A DNA stretch of 64,000 nt from Eubacterium sp. (lineage in GTDB: Bacteria; Bacillota; Clostridia; Lachnospirales; Lachnospiraceae): positions 26,877 to 90,876 of the forward strand of contig JAFOIV010000078.1 in the NCBI GenBank assembly GCA_017420535.1, written 5' to 3'. Shown piece by piece: positions 18,466-26,130 of this stretch. The notes beneath the pieces are model-generated. The model was not told the DNA's origin and made no database searches. It worked only from the letters and a program-made list of their open reading frames with translations. The position numbers and the translations under genes were made by a program. Numbering within the stretch: position 1 is the stretch's first letter; each line of letters starts with the position of its first letter.

Positions 18466-19917
18466 ATGAAGGAATGGTCAAAGGAGATGCTTTATCGGGA
18501 GCTTAAAAACCCAGATGAGATAAAAGGTCTTCATGACAAAGTAAAAGAGTCTGTCTATAGACAGACGTATCATATCCAGCCTACTTGCGGTTTATTAAAT
18601 GACCCAAATGGTTTTATCTGCCATAATGGCATCTTTCACCTGTTCTATCAGTGGTGTCCATGGGGTGCCGTACATGGTTTAAAATACTGGTATCATACCA
18701 CTTCTAATGATCTTATTCATTGGAAAAATGAAGGTATAGCTTTAAAACCTGACACCTATTTAGACAACAGAGGTGTATATTCAGGAACTGCCCTTTTGGA
18801 TGGAGATAAGATCAACCTTTATTATACTGGCAATCATCGTGATGAAGACTGGACAAGAACAGCCTTTACCTGCCTTGCCAGCTTAAATCCTGACGGAAGC
18901 TTTACCAAGAAAGAGAATCCTTTATTTGGTCCAGCAGAAGGATTTACAGAACACCAAAGAGATCCAAAGATAATCTTTAACAGTGAACTGAACAAATACT
19001 TCATCATCCTGGGAGCTCAGGATGAAAACGCCAGAGGATGTGCTCTTCTTTATTCCTCTGACTATCCGGATAAGGATTTTAAATTTGTAAATAAGATCCT
19101 GGTTCCTGGTTTTGAGGAATTTGGTAACATGTGGGAATGCCCATCATTAGAGCACATTGATGGAAAGGATGTACTTATCTTCTGCCCACAGAATATCACT
19201 CTTCCTGGAAGAAGTTATGCTCAGCACCATAATGGCTATATTATCGGTAGTATGGATTTTGAGGAAGCCGTATTTATACCTGACTCCGAATTTATAGAAC
19301 TTGACTCTGGTTTTGATCATTACGCTGCACAATGTGCTGCTAACACAGACCGTCATGTAATATTTGGCTGGATGGGAAATCCGGATTGTACTTATCCCCC
19401 AACTGATGAAGAAGACTGGGCCGGATGTATGACACTTCCAAGAGAATTACATATTGAAGATAACAAACTGATCCAGACTCCTGTTAAGGAAATAGAAAAG
19501 ATCAGAGGAGCAGAATTACCATCTGATACAAAAGAGCTCCCTCTTGCAGCGGAACTTGATATCACTAGTGATGGAAATGATTTCTATATATCTCTTTTTA
19601 AGAACAGACATGCAAGAGGTCTTATGATCTCCTACAACTCTTCTACTAAAAAGCTGGGAATTGACAGATCAGGACTTAAAAACAGGATCAATACCAACTG
19701 GGGCGAATCCCGTACTAAGGTACTTGATAATCCTCTTACAAAATTAAGGATCTTTATAGATCATAGTTCCATAGAGATTTTTGTAAATGATGGTGAAGCA
19801 GTATTTTCAGGAAGGATCTTTCCTACTGAAGAAGAAAAGCAGTTTGTTGTATCACCAAATGCAACCTGCCATATCTATAATATCAACCCATCAGTTACTG
19901 ATGATTTTATAATCTAA
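18466..19917 (+). CDS. scrB: Sucrose-6-phosphate hydrolase / invertase (GH32)
   Basis: 483 residues, typical of cytosolic bacterial sucrases. The three GH32 acids are in place: D46 in LLNDPNG (nucleophile), D166 in HQRDPKI (transition-state stabiliser) and E224 in MWECPSLE (acid/base). A C-terminal beta-sandwich ends with the conserved SSIEIFVNDGEAVFSGRIFP region. No signal peptide, so it acts on imported sucrose or sucrose 6-phosphate, releasing fructose. GGGGAGG lies 11 bp upstream of the ATG. It is 64 bp behind pyk. The nearest uptake candidate is the EIIBCA gene at 9048-11084. Confidence 0.92.
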   Translation: MKEWSKEMLYRELKNPDEIKGLHDKVKESVYRQTYHIQPTCGLLNDPNGFICHNGIFHLFYQWCPWGAVHGLKYWYHTTSNDLIHWKNEGIALKPDTYLDNRGVYSGTALLDGDKINLYYTGNHRDEDWTRTAFTCLASLNPDGSFTKKENPLFGPAEGFTEHQRDPKIIFNSELNKYFIILGAQDENARGCALLYSSDYPDKDFKFVNKILVPGFEEFGNMWECPSLEHIDGKDVLIFCPQNITLPGRSYAQHHNGYIIGSMDFEEAVFIPDSEFIELDSGFDHYAAQCAANTDRHVIFGWMGNPDCTYPPTDEEDWAGCMTLPRELHIEDNKLIQTPVKEIEKIRGAELPSDTKELPLAAELDITSDGNDFYISLFKNRHARGLMISYNSSTKKLGIDRSGLKNRINTNWGESRTKVLDNPLTKLRIFIDHSSIEIFVNDGEAVFSGRIFPTEEEKQFVVSPNATCHIYNINPSVTDDFII

Positions 19918-19918
19918 A

Positions 19919-19974
19919 AAAACCCGCCGCACCTTTATCCCATTGGGGATGATAAAAGGTGCAGCGGATTTTTT
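19919..19974. terminator. Bidirectional terminator between scrB and the ABC transporter
   Basis: GCACCTTT and AAAGGTGC pair with an outer CCGC/GCGG clamp, flanked by A-rich sequence on the left and TTTTTT on the right. It serves scrB on the plus strand and, read backwards, the convergent ABC operon ending at 19995. Confidence 0.85.
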
Positions 19975-19994
19975 ATGTCCTTAAATATTTATTA

Positions 19995-20798
19995 TCATGA
20001 TCCTGTAGATTCATATTTTCTGGCACATACTGTCCAGACTGAACATGAAATAATAAGTGATATTATAGAAACAATTATAATAGCTCCTGATATGATCCAT
20101 GGATTATGGTTTTCAAACATAAGGATCTCTACAGGAAGGGAGATTATAAGTCCAAATGGAACTACCGCAATAAGCATTATCTTTAAGGCTTTTGGATATA
20201 TTCCAATAGGATATCTGGTATAATCCCTGAAATTATAAAGTATCTGCATCAAATATCCAGATCTCTTTATTATAAAGGCAGGACTGCATGTAAGAATCTT
20301 AATTGCAGTTACTATCAATGCTCCAAATAAAGTCGCAACGACTATAAGCACAATCTTTGAAACAGTCCAGTTAATGCCGCATTTCACGCCACATATTACC
20401 AGCATTACAGCTCCTACGATAAATTCTCCAAAAGCCTCTGGCTGGAAAGTCTCAGAAAGCACCTGAAAAAGCACCGGAACTGGTCTAAGGAAATAACTGT
20501 CTAAATCTCCTCTTATTATCCTGAAATAAGCAAGGCGCCATAATTCATCTGTAAGCAGATGATCCACAGCAATGGGCATCATTGTAAAACCATATAAAAA
20601 TCCCATCTGATACACATTCCATCCATTAAGTGTAGGAATATTTCTGATGATGAAATATAAAGACAACAGCGTTGCCACATTCTGTATAAAGAATCCAAAT
20701 ATTCCGATTATAAGGTCATTCTTAAACTCCATCCTTGCGATCATAGAACGGGACATACTGGCACAATAGAGTTTTTTATAATATTTAAAACTATTCAT
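19995..20798 (-). CDS. ABC-2 transporter permease (second subunit)
   Basis: 267 residues from the ATG at 20798, 6 bp after GGGAGG; a TTG two codons earlier would sit too close to that site. About six membrane segments, with the block RIIRGDLDSYFLRPVPVLFQ, which is characteristic of the COG3694-type permease of three-part ABC-2 exporters of unknown substrate. It follows the other permease with a 2-bp gap and ends at a bidirectional terminator. With the upstream ATPase it would form a heterodimeric exporter. Substrate unknown. Confidence 0.85.
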   Translation of the reverse strand: MNSFKYYKKLYCASMSRSMIARMEFKNDLIIGIFGFFIQNVATLLSLYFIIRNIPTLNGWNVYQMGFLYGFTMMPIAVDHLLTDELWRLAYFRIIRGDLDSYFLRPVPVLFQVLSETFQPEAFGEFIVGAVMLVICGVKCGINWTVSKIVLIVVATLFGALIVTAIKILTCSPAFIIKRSGYLMQILYNFRDYTRYPIGIYPKALKIMLIAVVPFGLIISLPVEILMFENHNPWIISGAIIIVSIISLIISCSVWTVCARKYESTGS

Positions 20799-20800
20799 GA

Positions 20801-21622
20801 TCAACCTCCCTGTACTGTTATCTTCTTACTGGCTTTTATAAAGATAAGCTTCGCCAAAACATTTAGTATGATAAACCAAATCACACTCTTTAATATGATA
20901 AAGCCAGCCTCTCTTAGATCTACTCTCATTACGAGAATATATACCGGATTCTGTGAAAGCCCCGCAAAGGGTAACATTTCAGCGATTTTTCCCAGTTTTC
21001 CCGGAAAGAAAGCAAGAGGGATGAGTACTCCGGAGAAGAAATTTACCAAAACATTCTTTGAGAAATTCAGTCCCCAGGAAGCTGTTGTATAAAAACAGCA
21101 GATACCACATATATAATCAATGGTGTCATATACAGCAATAGCAAGGATCATTGACACTATAAAAAGGATTATGTGAAAGAAAAATACAGGATAAGATGAA
21201 ATTTTTAAGAAACCCATCTTAACAAATACGATTATTGAGATCACTATTGTAGGAATTCCCATCAGAATTATCCTGGTGGTACAGGTTCCCATAACTCTGA
21301 ACAAAAATCTTATCCTGTAGGATATAGGCTTAATAAAGGATATGGCAATCGTGCCATCCTTTATCTCTCTATTTATATCACTCATGGTTTCTGTTCCAAG
21401 ACACATAAATGCAAAAATGTTAGTAAATACAAAATAAACTAGCATTTCATTGAAGGTAAAACCATTGATAACTGGAGATGAAGAGCTGTTATATACCGCT
21501 GTCCAAAGAAAGGCCACACATACTAGCTGTAAAAATGTAATAAGCATCCACGCAAACAGGCCTACCCGGTACGCCATTTCTTCCATCATCCCAGCTTTAA
21601 AAAACGGGATGTATTTCTTCAT
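20801..21622 (-). CDS. ABC-2 transporter permease (first subunit)
   Basis: 273 residues with about six membrane segments. The cytosolic loop DINREIKDGTIAISFIKPIS is typical of the COG4587-type permease that pairs with a COG4586 ATPase. Its ATG overlaps the ATPase stop by 4 bp (ATGA), and GGAGG lies within the end of the ATPase gene, so the two are coupled. Together with the following permease it would form the membrane part of the exporter. Confidence 0.85.
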   Translation of the reverse strand: MKKYIPFFKAGMMEEMAYRVGLFAWMLITFLQLVCVAFLWTAVYNSSSSPVINGFTFNEMLVYFVFTNIFAFMCLGTETMSDINREIKDGTIAISFIKPISYRIRFLFRVMGTCTTRIILMGIPTIVISIIVFVKMGFLKISSYPVFFFHIILFIVSMILAIAVYDTIDYICGICCFYTTASWGLNFSKNVLVNFFSGVLIPLAFFPGKLGKIAEMLPFAGLSQNPVYILVMRVDLREAGFIILKSVIWFIILNVLAKLIFIKASKKITVQGG

Positions 21623-22620
21623 GCCACCACCTCCGAACCAGACATAATACTCTTAACTACTTCTTCAATACCAATCTCAGAAATCTGCATATCCTGAGCA
21701 TTGAGGTCACCAAAGGCATAATTAACAACTTTCTTTATCTCAAGCTTATCAGCATCAAATCTGATATTTAATTTCTGATCCTTTAACTCATATGAAGCAA
21801 GACCATTAAAGTCGTTATAAGTCTTTAATTTTTCCTCATCAGCCGCTTCTTTTAATGTAAGTGACACTGTTCTAATATTTCCAAAGTGATGCTTGATGTC
21901 CTCCAGGGGTCCATCATAGATTATCTCACCTTTTTCTATCATGATGATCCTGGAACATAAGTTTTCAATATCCTGCATATCATGTGTTGTAAGGATTACT
22001 GTGGTATTGAATTTCTCATTCATTTCCTTAATGGCTTTTCTTATCTTTTCCTTAACCCACACATCAAGTCCGATAGTTGGCTCATCTAAGAATAATATCT
22101 TAGGATTATGAAGCCAGCTGGCTGCAAGATCCGCTCTCATTCTCTGACCAAGAGAAAGTGTTCTTACAGGCTGAGAAAGAAATTCATCTAAATCCAGTGT
22201 CTTAGATAAGAAATCCATTCTCTCTTTATAGTCTTCATCAGACACTTTATAAATCTGTTTCAATACCTTAAATGACTCAATAAGAGGAATATCCCACCAT
22301 AACTGAGTCTTCTGCCCGAATACAACCCCTATCTTTCCCGCAACTTCCATTCTCTTCTTATATGGCTCGATTCCCTCTATCTTTACACTTCCTGAGGTTG
22401 GAGTGAGGATTCCGCACATCATCTTTATGGTTGTACTTTTTCCTGCACCATTGGATCCGATATAACCCACTATCTCACCATCATTTATCGTAAAATCGAT
22501 ATCATTAACGGCAAGCTTTGAAGTATACTTTCTTGAAAATAAAGTTTTAGCCATTCCCTTTACGCCCTGTTCCCTCACAGGTTTGCGAAACTCTTTTGTA
22601 AGATTTTTTACTTCGATCAT
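21619..22620 (-). CDS. ABC transporter ATPase (COG4586 type)
   Basis: 333 residues from MIEVKNL at 22620, preceded by AAGGA; a longer frame to 22716 has no ribosome site and runs into the palindrome in the leader. Walker A is GSNGAGKST (55-63), the signature LSLGQRMRADLA, Walker B ILFLDEPTIGLD, and the H-loop TTHDMQD. The extended region between strand 1 and Walker A (KGMAKTLFSRKY) and VVFGQKTQLWWDIP are typical of this ATPase group. First gene of a three-gene exporter operon. Confidence 0.92.
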   Translation of the reverse strand: MIEVKNLTKEFRKPVREQGVKGMAKTLFSRKYTSKLAVNDIDFTINDGEIVGYIGSNGAGKSTTIKMMCGILTPTSGSVKIEGIEPYKKRMEVAGKIGVVFGQKTQLWWDIPLIESFKVLKQIYKVSDEDYKERMDFLSKTLDLDEFLSQPVRTLSLGQRMRADLAASWLHNPKILFLDEPTIGLDVWVKEKIRKAIKEMNEKFNTTVILTTHDMQDIENLCSRIIMIEKGEIIYDGPLEDIKHHFGNIRTVSLTLKEAADEEKLKTYNDFNGLASYELKDQKLNIRFDADKLEIKKVVNYAFGDLNAQDMQISEIGIEEVVKSIMSGSEVVA

Positions 22621-22654
22621 CTTTTCATCCTTTCCCTTACTTAACTCACTACAG

Positions 22655-22813
22655 GTATAACGTCCGCAAAATAACTGGACTGGTGCGCCGAATGCTTGCT
22701 CGAGAGTACGTCTCAAAAAACGTAGGCGTAGCGGGCTACGCTGAGGATTTTTGAGGCGTGCTATCGATGTAAGCAGGCAAGCATTCGGTTTAGTTATTTA
22801 AGTGACGTTATAC
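22655..22813. repeat. 159-bp nested palindrome in the ABC operon leader
   Basis: Five matching blocks are arranged symmetrically about 22734: GTATAACGTC (22655-22664) with GACGTTATAC (22804-22813); ATAACT (22671) with AGTTAT (22792); CCGAATGCTTGC (22688-22699) with GCAAGCATTCGG (22777-22788); CTCAAAAA (22712) with TTTTTGAG (22748); GCGTAGC (22726) with GCTACGC (22735). The core is visibly richer in G and C than its surroundings. It could be a MITE-like or REP-like element, a structured leader of the ABC operon, or an sRNA. It is not an ordinary terminator because the arms are interrupted and no T run follows directly. Confidence 0.8.
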
Positions 22814-22841
22814 AGGTTTCATTTCGGCCGAAAATAATATA

Positions 22842-22885
22842 AAAAAAACAGCCATTTCAAATAATTATGAAATGACTGTTTTAAT
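22842..22885 (-). terminator. Terminator of the polymerase/phosphatase operon
   Basis: AAAACAG..CATTTCA pairs with TGAAATG..CTGTTTT around an AT loop. On the minus strand it ends in eight T. It lies about 40 bp after the small ORF at 22924-23019 and about 205 bp after the phosphatase stop. Confidence 0.85.
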
Positions 22886-22923
22886 TATCAAAATATAAAA
22901 TGATACACCAATAATGTATATCA

Positions 22924-23019
22924 TTAGATAAATAAAGAATAATCAAACATACTTACAGTCATTTTTTTCTTATATAAGCTATAATCTCGAGTCACGTAAA
23001 TGACATGTAATGATCTCAT
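22924..23019 (-). CDS. Candidate small ORF (31 aa) between phosphatase gene and terminator
   Basis: An ATG at 23019 opens a 31-codon frame beginning MRSLHVIYVTRDY and ending MTVSMFDYSLFI before TAA. AAAGGA lies just upstream at a short distance, with a GGGG further away. The peptide contains two DYSL motifs and a central KKK. It sits in the 470-bp gap between the ABC operon start and the HAD gene, directly ahead of a terminator. I recognise no family. It could be a translated microprotein, a leader peptide, or chance; conservation would decide. The rest of this gap (23020-23090) shows nothing else. Confidence 0.35.
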   Translation of the reverse strand: MRSLHVIYVTRDYSLYKKKMTVSMFDYSLFI

Positions 23020-23090
23020 TATCCTTTATCCCCTTTCTTTAATACTATACCGAATATAAATTAATTAGTTTCCTCTGTCAACCTGTTTTT

Positions 23091-23807
23091 TCAAATATCT
23101 AAGATTTTCTCTAACATTTCGTTTGCATCGGAAACAATTGGGTCAGCTCCCTGTTTTTCAAGATAATCTCTTGACCTAAACCCCCAATCACAGGAAATAC
23201 ATCTCATATCTGAATTTTTAGCAGTGAGCATATCGATCTCAGAATCTCCCACATAAACCGAATCCTCTGCTGTTACATTAAGATTATCCATTGCTTTTTT
23301 AAGCATATCTGGTGCGGGTTTTCTCCTTATACCCTCTGCCTCTCCTAAAGAAATATCAAACAGCCCATAAAAAAGATCCTCAGATAATTTTTTCACTGCA
23401 ATGTCCGGCTTATTAGATACAACGGCGGTCTTTATACCCTTTTCTCTTATTCTTCTTATGGCTTCGATTATCCCTTTATATGGACCTGTCTTTATATTAC
23501 AATTTGCAGCATAATAAGGCATATAAATCTTTGTAATACGCTCTACTTCCTTATCATCCGCAACATATATCTCTTTTTCTTTCTCTGTTCCGATAAGATC
23601 TAACTTGTCTTTATCTACACCTGCTTCCGTAGCAAGACCTCTCTTAACAGCAACCTTAACTCCCGAACCAAAGAAAAGTTTGGTCATCTCTATTCCATAA
23701 TCTGCTCTATGGCCTGCTTCTTTAAAAGCATGATTAAGAGCATCTGTAAGATCCCCTAATGTATCAAGGATCGTCCCATCCATATCAAAAAATACTGCTT
23801 TTATCAT
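23091..23807 (-). CDS. HAD-superfamily phosphatase (phosphoglycolate phosphatase-like)
   Basis: 238 residues. HAD motif I is FFDMDGTILD (D8, D10), motif II VVSNKPD, motif III RRKPAPDM with the catalytic Lys, and motif IV VGDSEIDMLTAKN. An alpha-helical cap lies between motifs I and II, as in the Gph group. Its ATG overlaps the stop of the upstream YolD-like gene (ATGA). The substrate is not certain: phosphoglycolate, pyrophosphate or another small phosphate ester. Confidence 0.88.
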   Translation of the reverse strand: MIKAVFFDMDGTILDTLGDLTDALNHAFKEAGHRADYGIEMTKLFFGSGVKVAVKRGLATEAGVDKDKLDLIGTEKEKEIYVADDKEVERITKIYMPYYAANCNIKTGPYKGIIEAIRRIREKGIKTAVVSNKPDIAVKKLSEDLFYGLFDISLGEAEGIRRKPAPDMLKKAMDNLNVTAEDSVYVGDSEIDMLTAKNSDMRCISCDWGFRSRDYLEKQGADPIVSDANEMLEKILDI

Positions 23808-24250
23808 ATCTCGTCCTTATGGTCTTCTAGATTAATATCATATATATTTTTTACTAAAATGATATCGTCACCTATTTTAATCGTTCCATTTATTTTATCA
23901 AGTTTTTTTATCACACCTGATACTTCCATTACTGTCCCCGTATCCTTACTTCGCCCGTCGGCTATAAAATAAGTGATACGTCCTCTCACTTCTTCCTTTT
24001 TTTCTATTCTTTCATCAATGATAAGTATCACCTGATCTAAAAGCTGTTTTTCATCCTCAGAAAGATAGATATAAGGAGCATAAAGAACATTTTCTTTATC
24101 TATTTCTTCATCGAATCCTCTTAATGCATCAAATGAAGCAAATATTTTCGCTCTATCCTGAATACTCATCTTCGGATGCCTGATAGAGAAATCATCTCCA
24201 TTATGTTCCGGTCTCATTTTATTAATAATATCACTGTAATCAAACTTCAT
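23804..24250 (-). CDS. YolD-like protein
   Basis: 148 residues from the ATG at 24250 (a GTG at 24256 is also in frame; only a weak GGA lies upstream). The block KMSIQDRAKIFASFDALRGF matches the YolD-like pattern (MSxxDRAxQFxPFxAL), a small protein usually encoded next to a Y-family DNA polymerase. The C-terminal half is beta-rich and hydrophilic. In this window the polymerase is at 26131-27501, separated from this gene by an ABC transporter pair. Its likely role is as an accessory of the polymerase, inferred from genome association in the family. Confidence 0.65.
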   Translation of the reverse strand: MKFDYSDIINKMRPEHNGDDFSIRHPKMSIQDRAKIFASFDALRGFDEEIDKENVLYAPYIYLSEDEKQLLDQVILIIDERIEKKEEVRGRITYFIADGRSKDTGTVMEVSGVIKKLDKINGTIKIGDDIILVKNIYDINLEDHKDEI

Positions 24251-24255
24251 TTTCA

Positions 24256-24849
24256 CTATTCCATATATAAAATATTATCTTCTTTTGAAACTCCCTTTAT
24301 ATAATCGTCATCATGGGAAACAGATATAATACATTTATTATTTTGTCCATTCAATAGATGAATTAATTTGTCTTTTGATTCTAAGTCTAATCCACCCGTA
24401 GGTTCATCTAATATCAAAAGGTCAGCATTAACTAAAAGAGCTGCTACAATTGCTACTTTTTTCTGAGTTCCCAGTGACAAGTCTTCAACTAATATATATT
24501 CATATTTTTTGATATTGAAATATCTAATCAGTCTTTCGTATTCTTCTTTTACGTTTTCAAAACGTATTTTATATAACCCCAGTCTGAATCTGATATTATT
24601 CTTCATAGTCATTTTTTGATAAAGTCCATTGTAATCTGGGAGATATGATATACTAATCCCTTTTTCTTTTATTATCTCCCCCTCATCCGGTTTAATCAAA
24701 CCTAATATAATTTTTATAAGTGTTGTTTTTCCACATCCATTTTCTCCATAAATAATATAAGAATTATTACGTTTGAAATAATAATTTAAGTCATTAATAA
24801 TTCTTTCGTCCAAATTATAACCAAATGAAAGATTCTTTATTTCTACCAT
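24256..24849 (-). CDS. ABC transporter ATPase, small
   Basis: 197 residues, short for an ABC ATPase but complete: Walker A GENGCGKTT (35-43), signature LSLGTQKKV, Walker B LLILDEPTGGLD and the SVSHDDDY H-loop. AAGGTG lies upstream of the ATG, which overlaps the permease gene by 7 bp. Codon use is more AT-rich than in the neighbouring polymerase gene (many AAT, ATA and TTA codons). Together with the preceding permease it forms a compact exporter of unknown substrate, lying between the polymerase and YolD genes. Confidence 0.88.
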   Translation of the reverse strand: MVEIKNLSFGYNLDERIINDLNYYFKRNNSYIIYGENGCGKTTLIKIILGLIKPDEGEIIKEKGISISYLPDYNGLYQKMTMKNNIRFRLGLYKIRFENVKEEYERLIRYFNIKKYEYILVEDLSLGTQKKVAIVAALLVNADLLILDEPTGGLDLESKDKLIHLLNGQNNKCIISVSHDDDYIKGVSKEDNILYME

Positions 24850-26102
24850 AATTTCACCTTAGCAAAACAAATTAGAAATACTAATAACCACAAAACACTT
24901 ACAAAAATTGAAAGTATTATTGTCCATTTTCTAATCACCAATATTTCTTCTAAATCAATTCTTTTCTTTGAAAATAACAGCCAACTAATAACACTTACAC
25001 TTAATCCTGTCATAAGCATAAATGGTATCATCCACCAAACCACCTTAATACCTACAAATGATAAAATAGTATATAAAATCATTTTTATCATTGCAGTTAA
25101 CACATTTAGTAATATCGCAAGAATAGTTGAATACCAATAATTATTTTTGCGGCTTACACCCTGAATCATCAGTATCTCGTCCATTTTTTCTTCAATCTCT
25201 ATCGCCATTGAAGGAATCTGTACATTTGTTTCTAAAAAAAATGGCATCTCAATGGAAAGCAGTATCAGAAATACAAATTTCAACTTTCCAAAATCACTTG
25301 TAATTGCAATTATTTCACTAAATAGCAATGCAACCATAATTATTAATGCATGTTTATTCCCTCTTAATCGAATTAATTCTCGACTAAGAAATGTATTAAA
25401 TTTTGAGTCTGTGCTTACTAGTATATTCTTCTTTTTCTTATGTATTAATAATCGCTTTTTAGTTATTCTGCGATATGTAAATAAGTACGCTCCAAGAGTA
25501 AGTAATATAGAAATTAAAAAACAAATTACAGGTCTCTCATGGACATAATATATTATAAAAAAATATAAAAATCCAAATCCTATGGCAACCATATCTGGTT
25601 CCGTAGTAATTCTGTCAATTGATCTTCCAAATGAGAAAAACGACATTGAAACAATCGCGAAAGAAACTATTCCCCAATATAAAGGATCATTAAGCTTGTA
25701 TATATATAAGCCCTGTTCAATATATCGAACTGTAATATTATTAATAACTATACTTAAAATCGAAAGTATCCCCATAATTATGGTCGGGATAAAGGTTTTT
25801 AGTATAATTAGTTTGTGCCCCGATAATGGACTTATTCTCATAATATCCAATGTTCCATATGCTGTTTCCTCCGTTGTAATCTGATAGATTAATTCACAGA
25901 TTACAAAAATTCCATTTACTCCAACAGCTTTAATACACTCTGACAAATTAAGGTTCATACCAAAAAGTTGCCCCTTTTGTCCAGGAAGAAGTGCGCAACA
26001 ATTTATTCCCACTAAATAAAAGGCTGCAAAACAAACATTAATTAGTGTTTTTTTCAGCCTTAATATTTCCATCAATTCTTTTTTAATAAAAACACCTAAC
26101 AA
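24843..26102 (-). CDS. ABC-2 type permease, about 10-12 membrane segments
   Basis: 419 residues, very hydrophobic. It starts at a TTG (26102) supported by GAGGAG 7 bp upstream; no better ATG is near. The segment QITTEETAYGTLDIMRISPL (about 75-94) resembles the cytosolic loop of ABC-2 permeases that acts with the ATPase. The protein appears to be two similar halves, each of five or six membrane segments. It is followed by its ATPase with a 7-bp overlap. The composition is markedly AT-rich, which fits later acquisition. Substrate unknown. Confidence 0.75.
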   Translation of the reverse strand: MLGVFIKKELMEILRLKKTLINVCFAAFYLVGINCCALLPGQKGQLFGMNLNLSECIKAVGVNGIFVICELIYQITTEETAYGTLDIMRISPLSGHKLIILKTFIPTIIMGILSILSIVINNITVRYIEQGLYIYKLNDPLYWGIVSFAIVSMSFFSFGRSIDRITTEPDMVAIGFGFLYFFIIYYVHERPVICFLISILLTLGAYLFTYRRITKKRLLIHKKKKNILVSTDSKFNTFLSRELIRLRGNKHALIIMVALLFSEIIAITSDFGKLKFVFLILLSIEMPFFLETNVQIPSMAIEIEEKMDEILMIQGVSRKNNYWYSTILAILLNVLTAMIKMILYTILSFVGIKVVWWMIPFMLMTGLSVSVISWLLFSKKRIDLEEILVIRKWTIILSIFVSVLWLLVFLICFAKVKLW

Positions 26103-26130
26103 TCTTCTCTCCTCGCAACCACATTTTTAA

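Noticed and set aside
22621-22716. N-terminal extension of the ABC ATPase to 22716
   Set aside because: No ribosome site, and the extra codons are the palindrome read as protein; MIEVKNL at 22620 has AAGGA.
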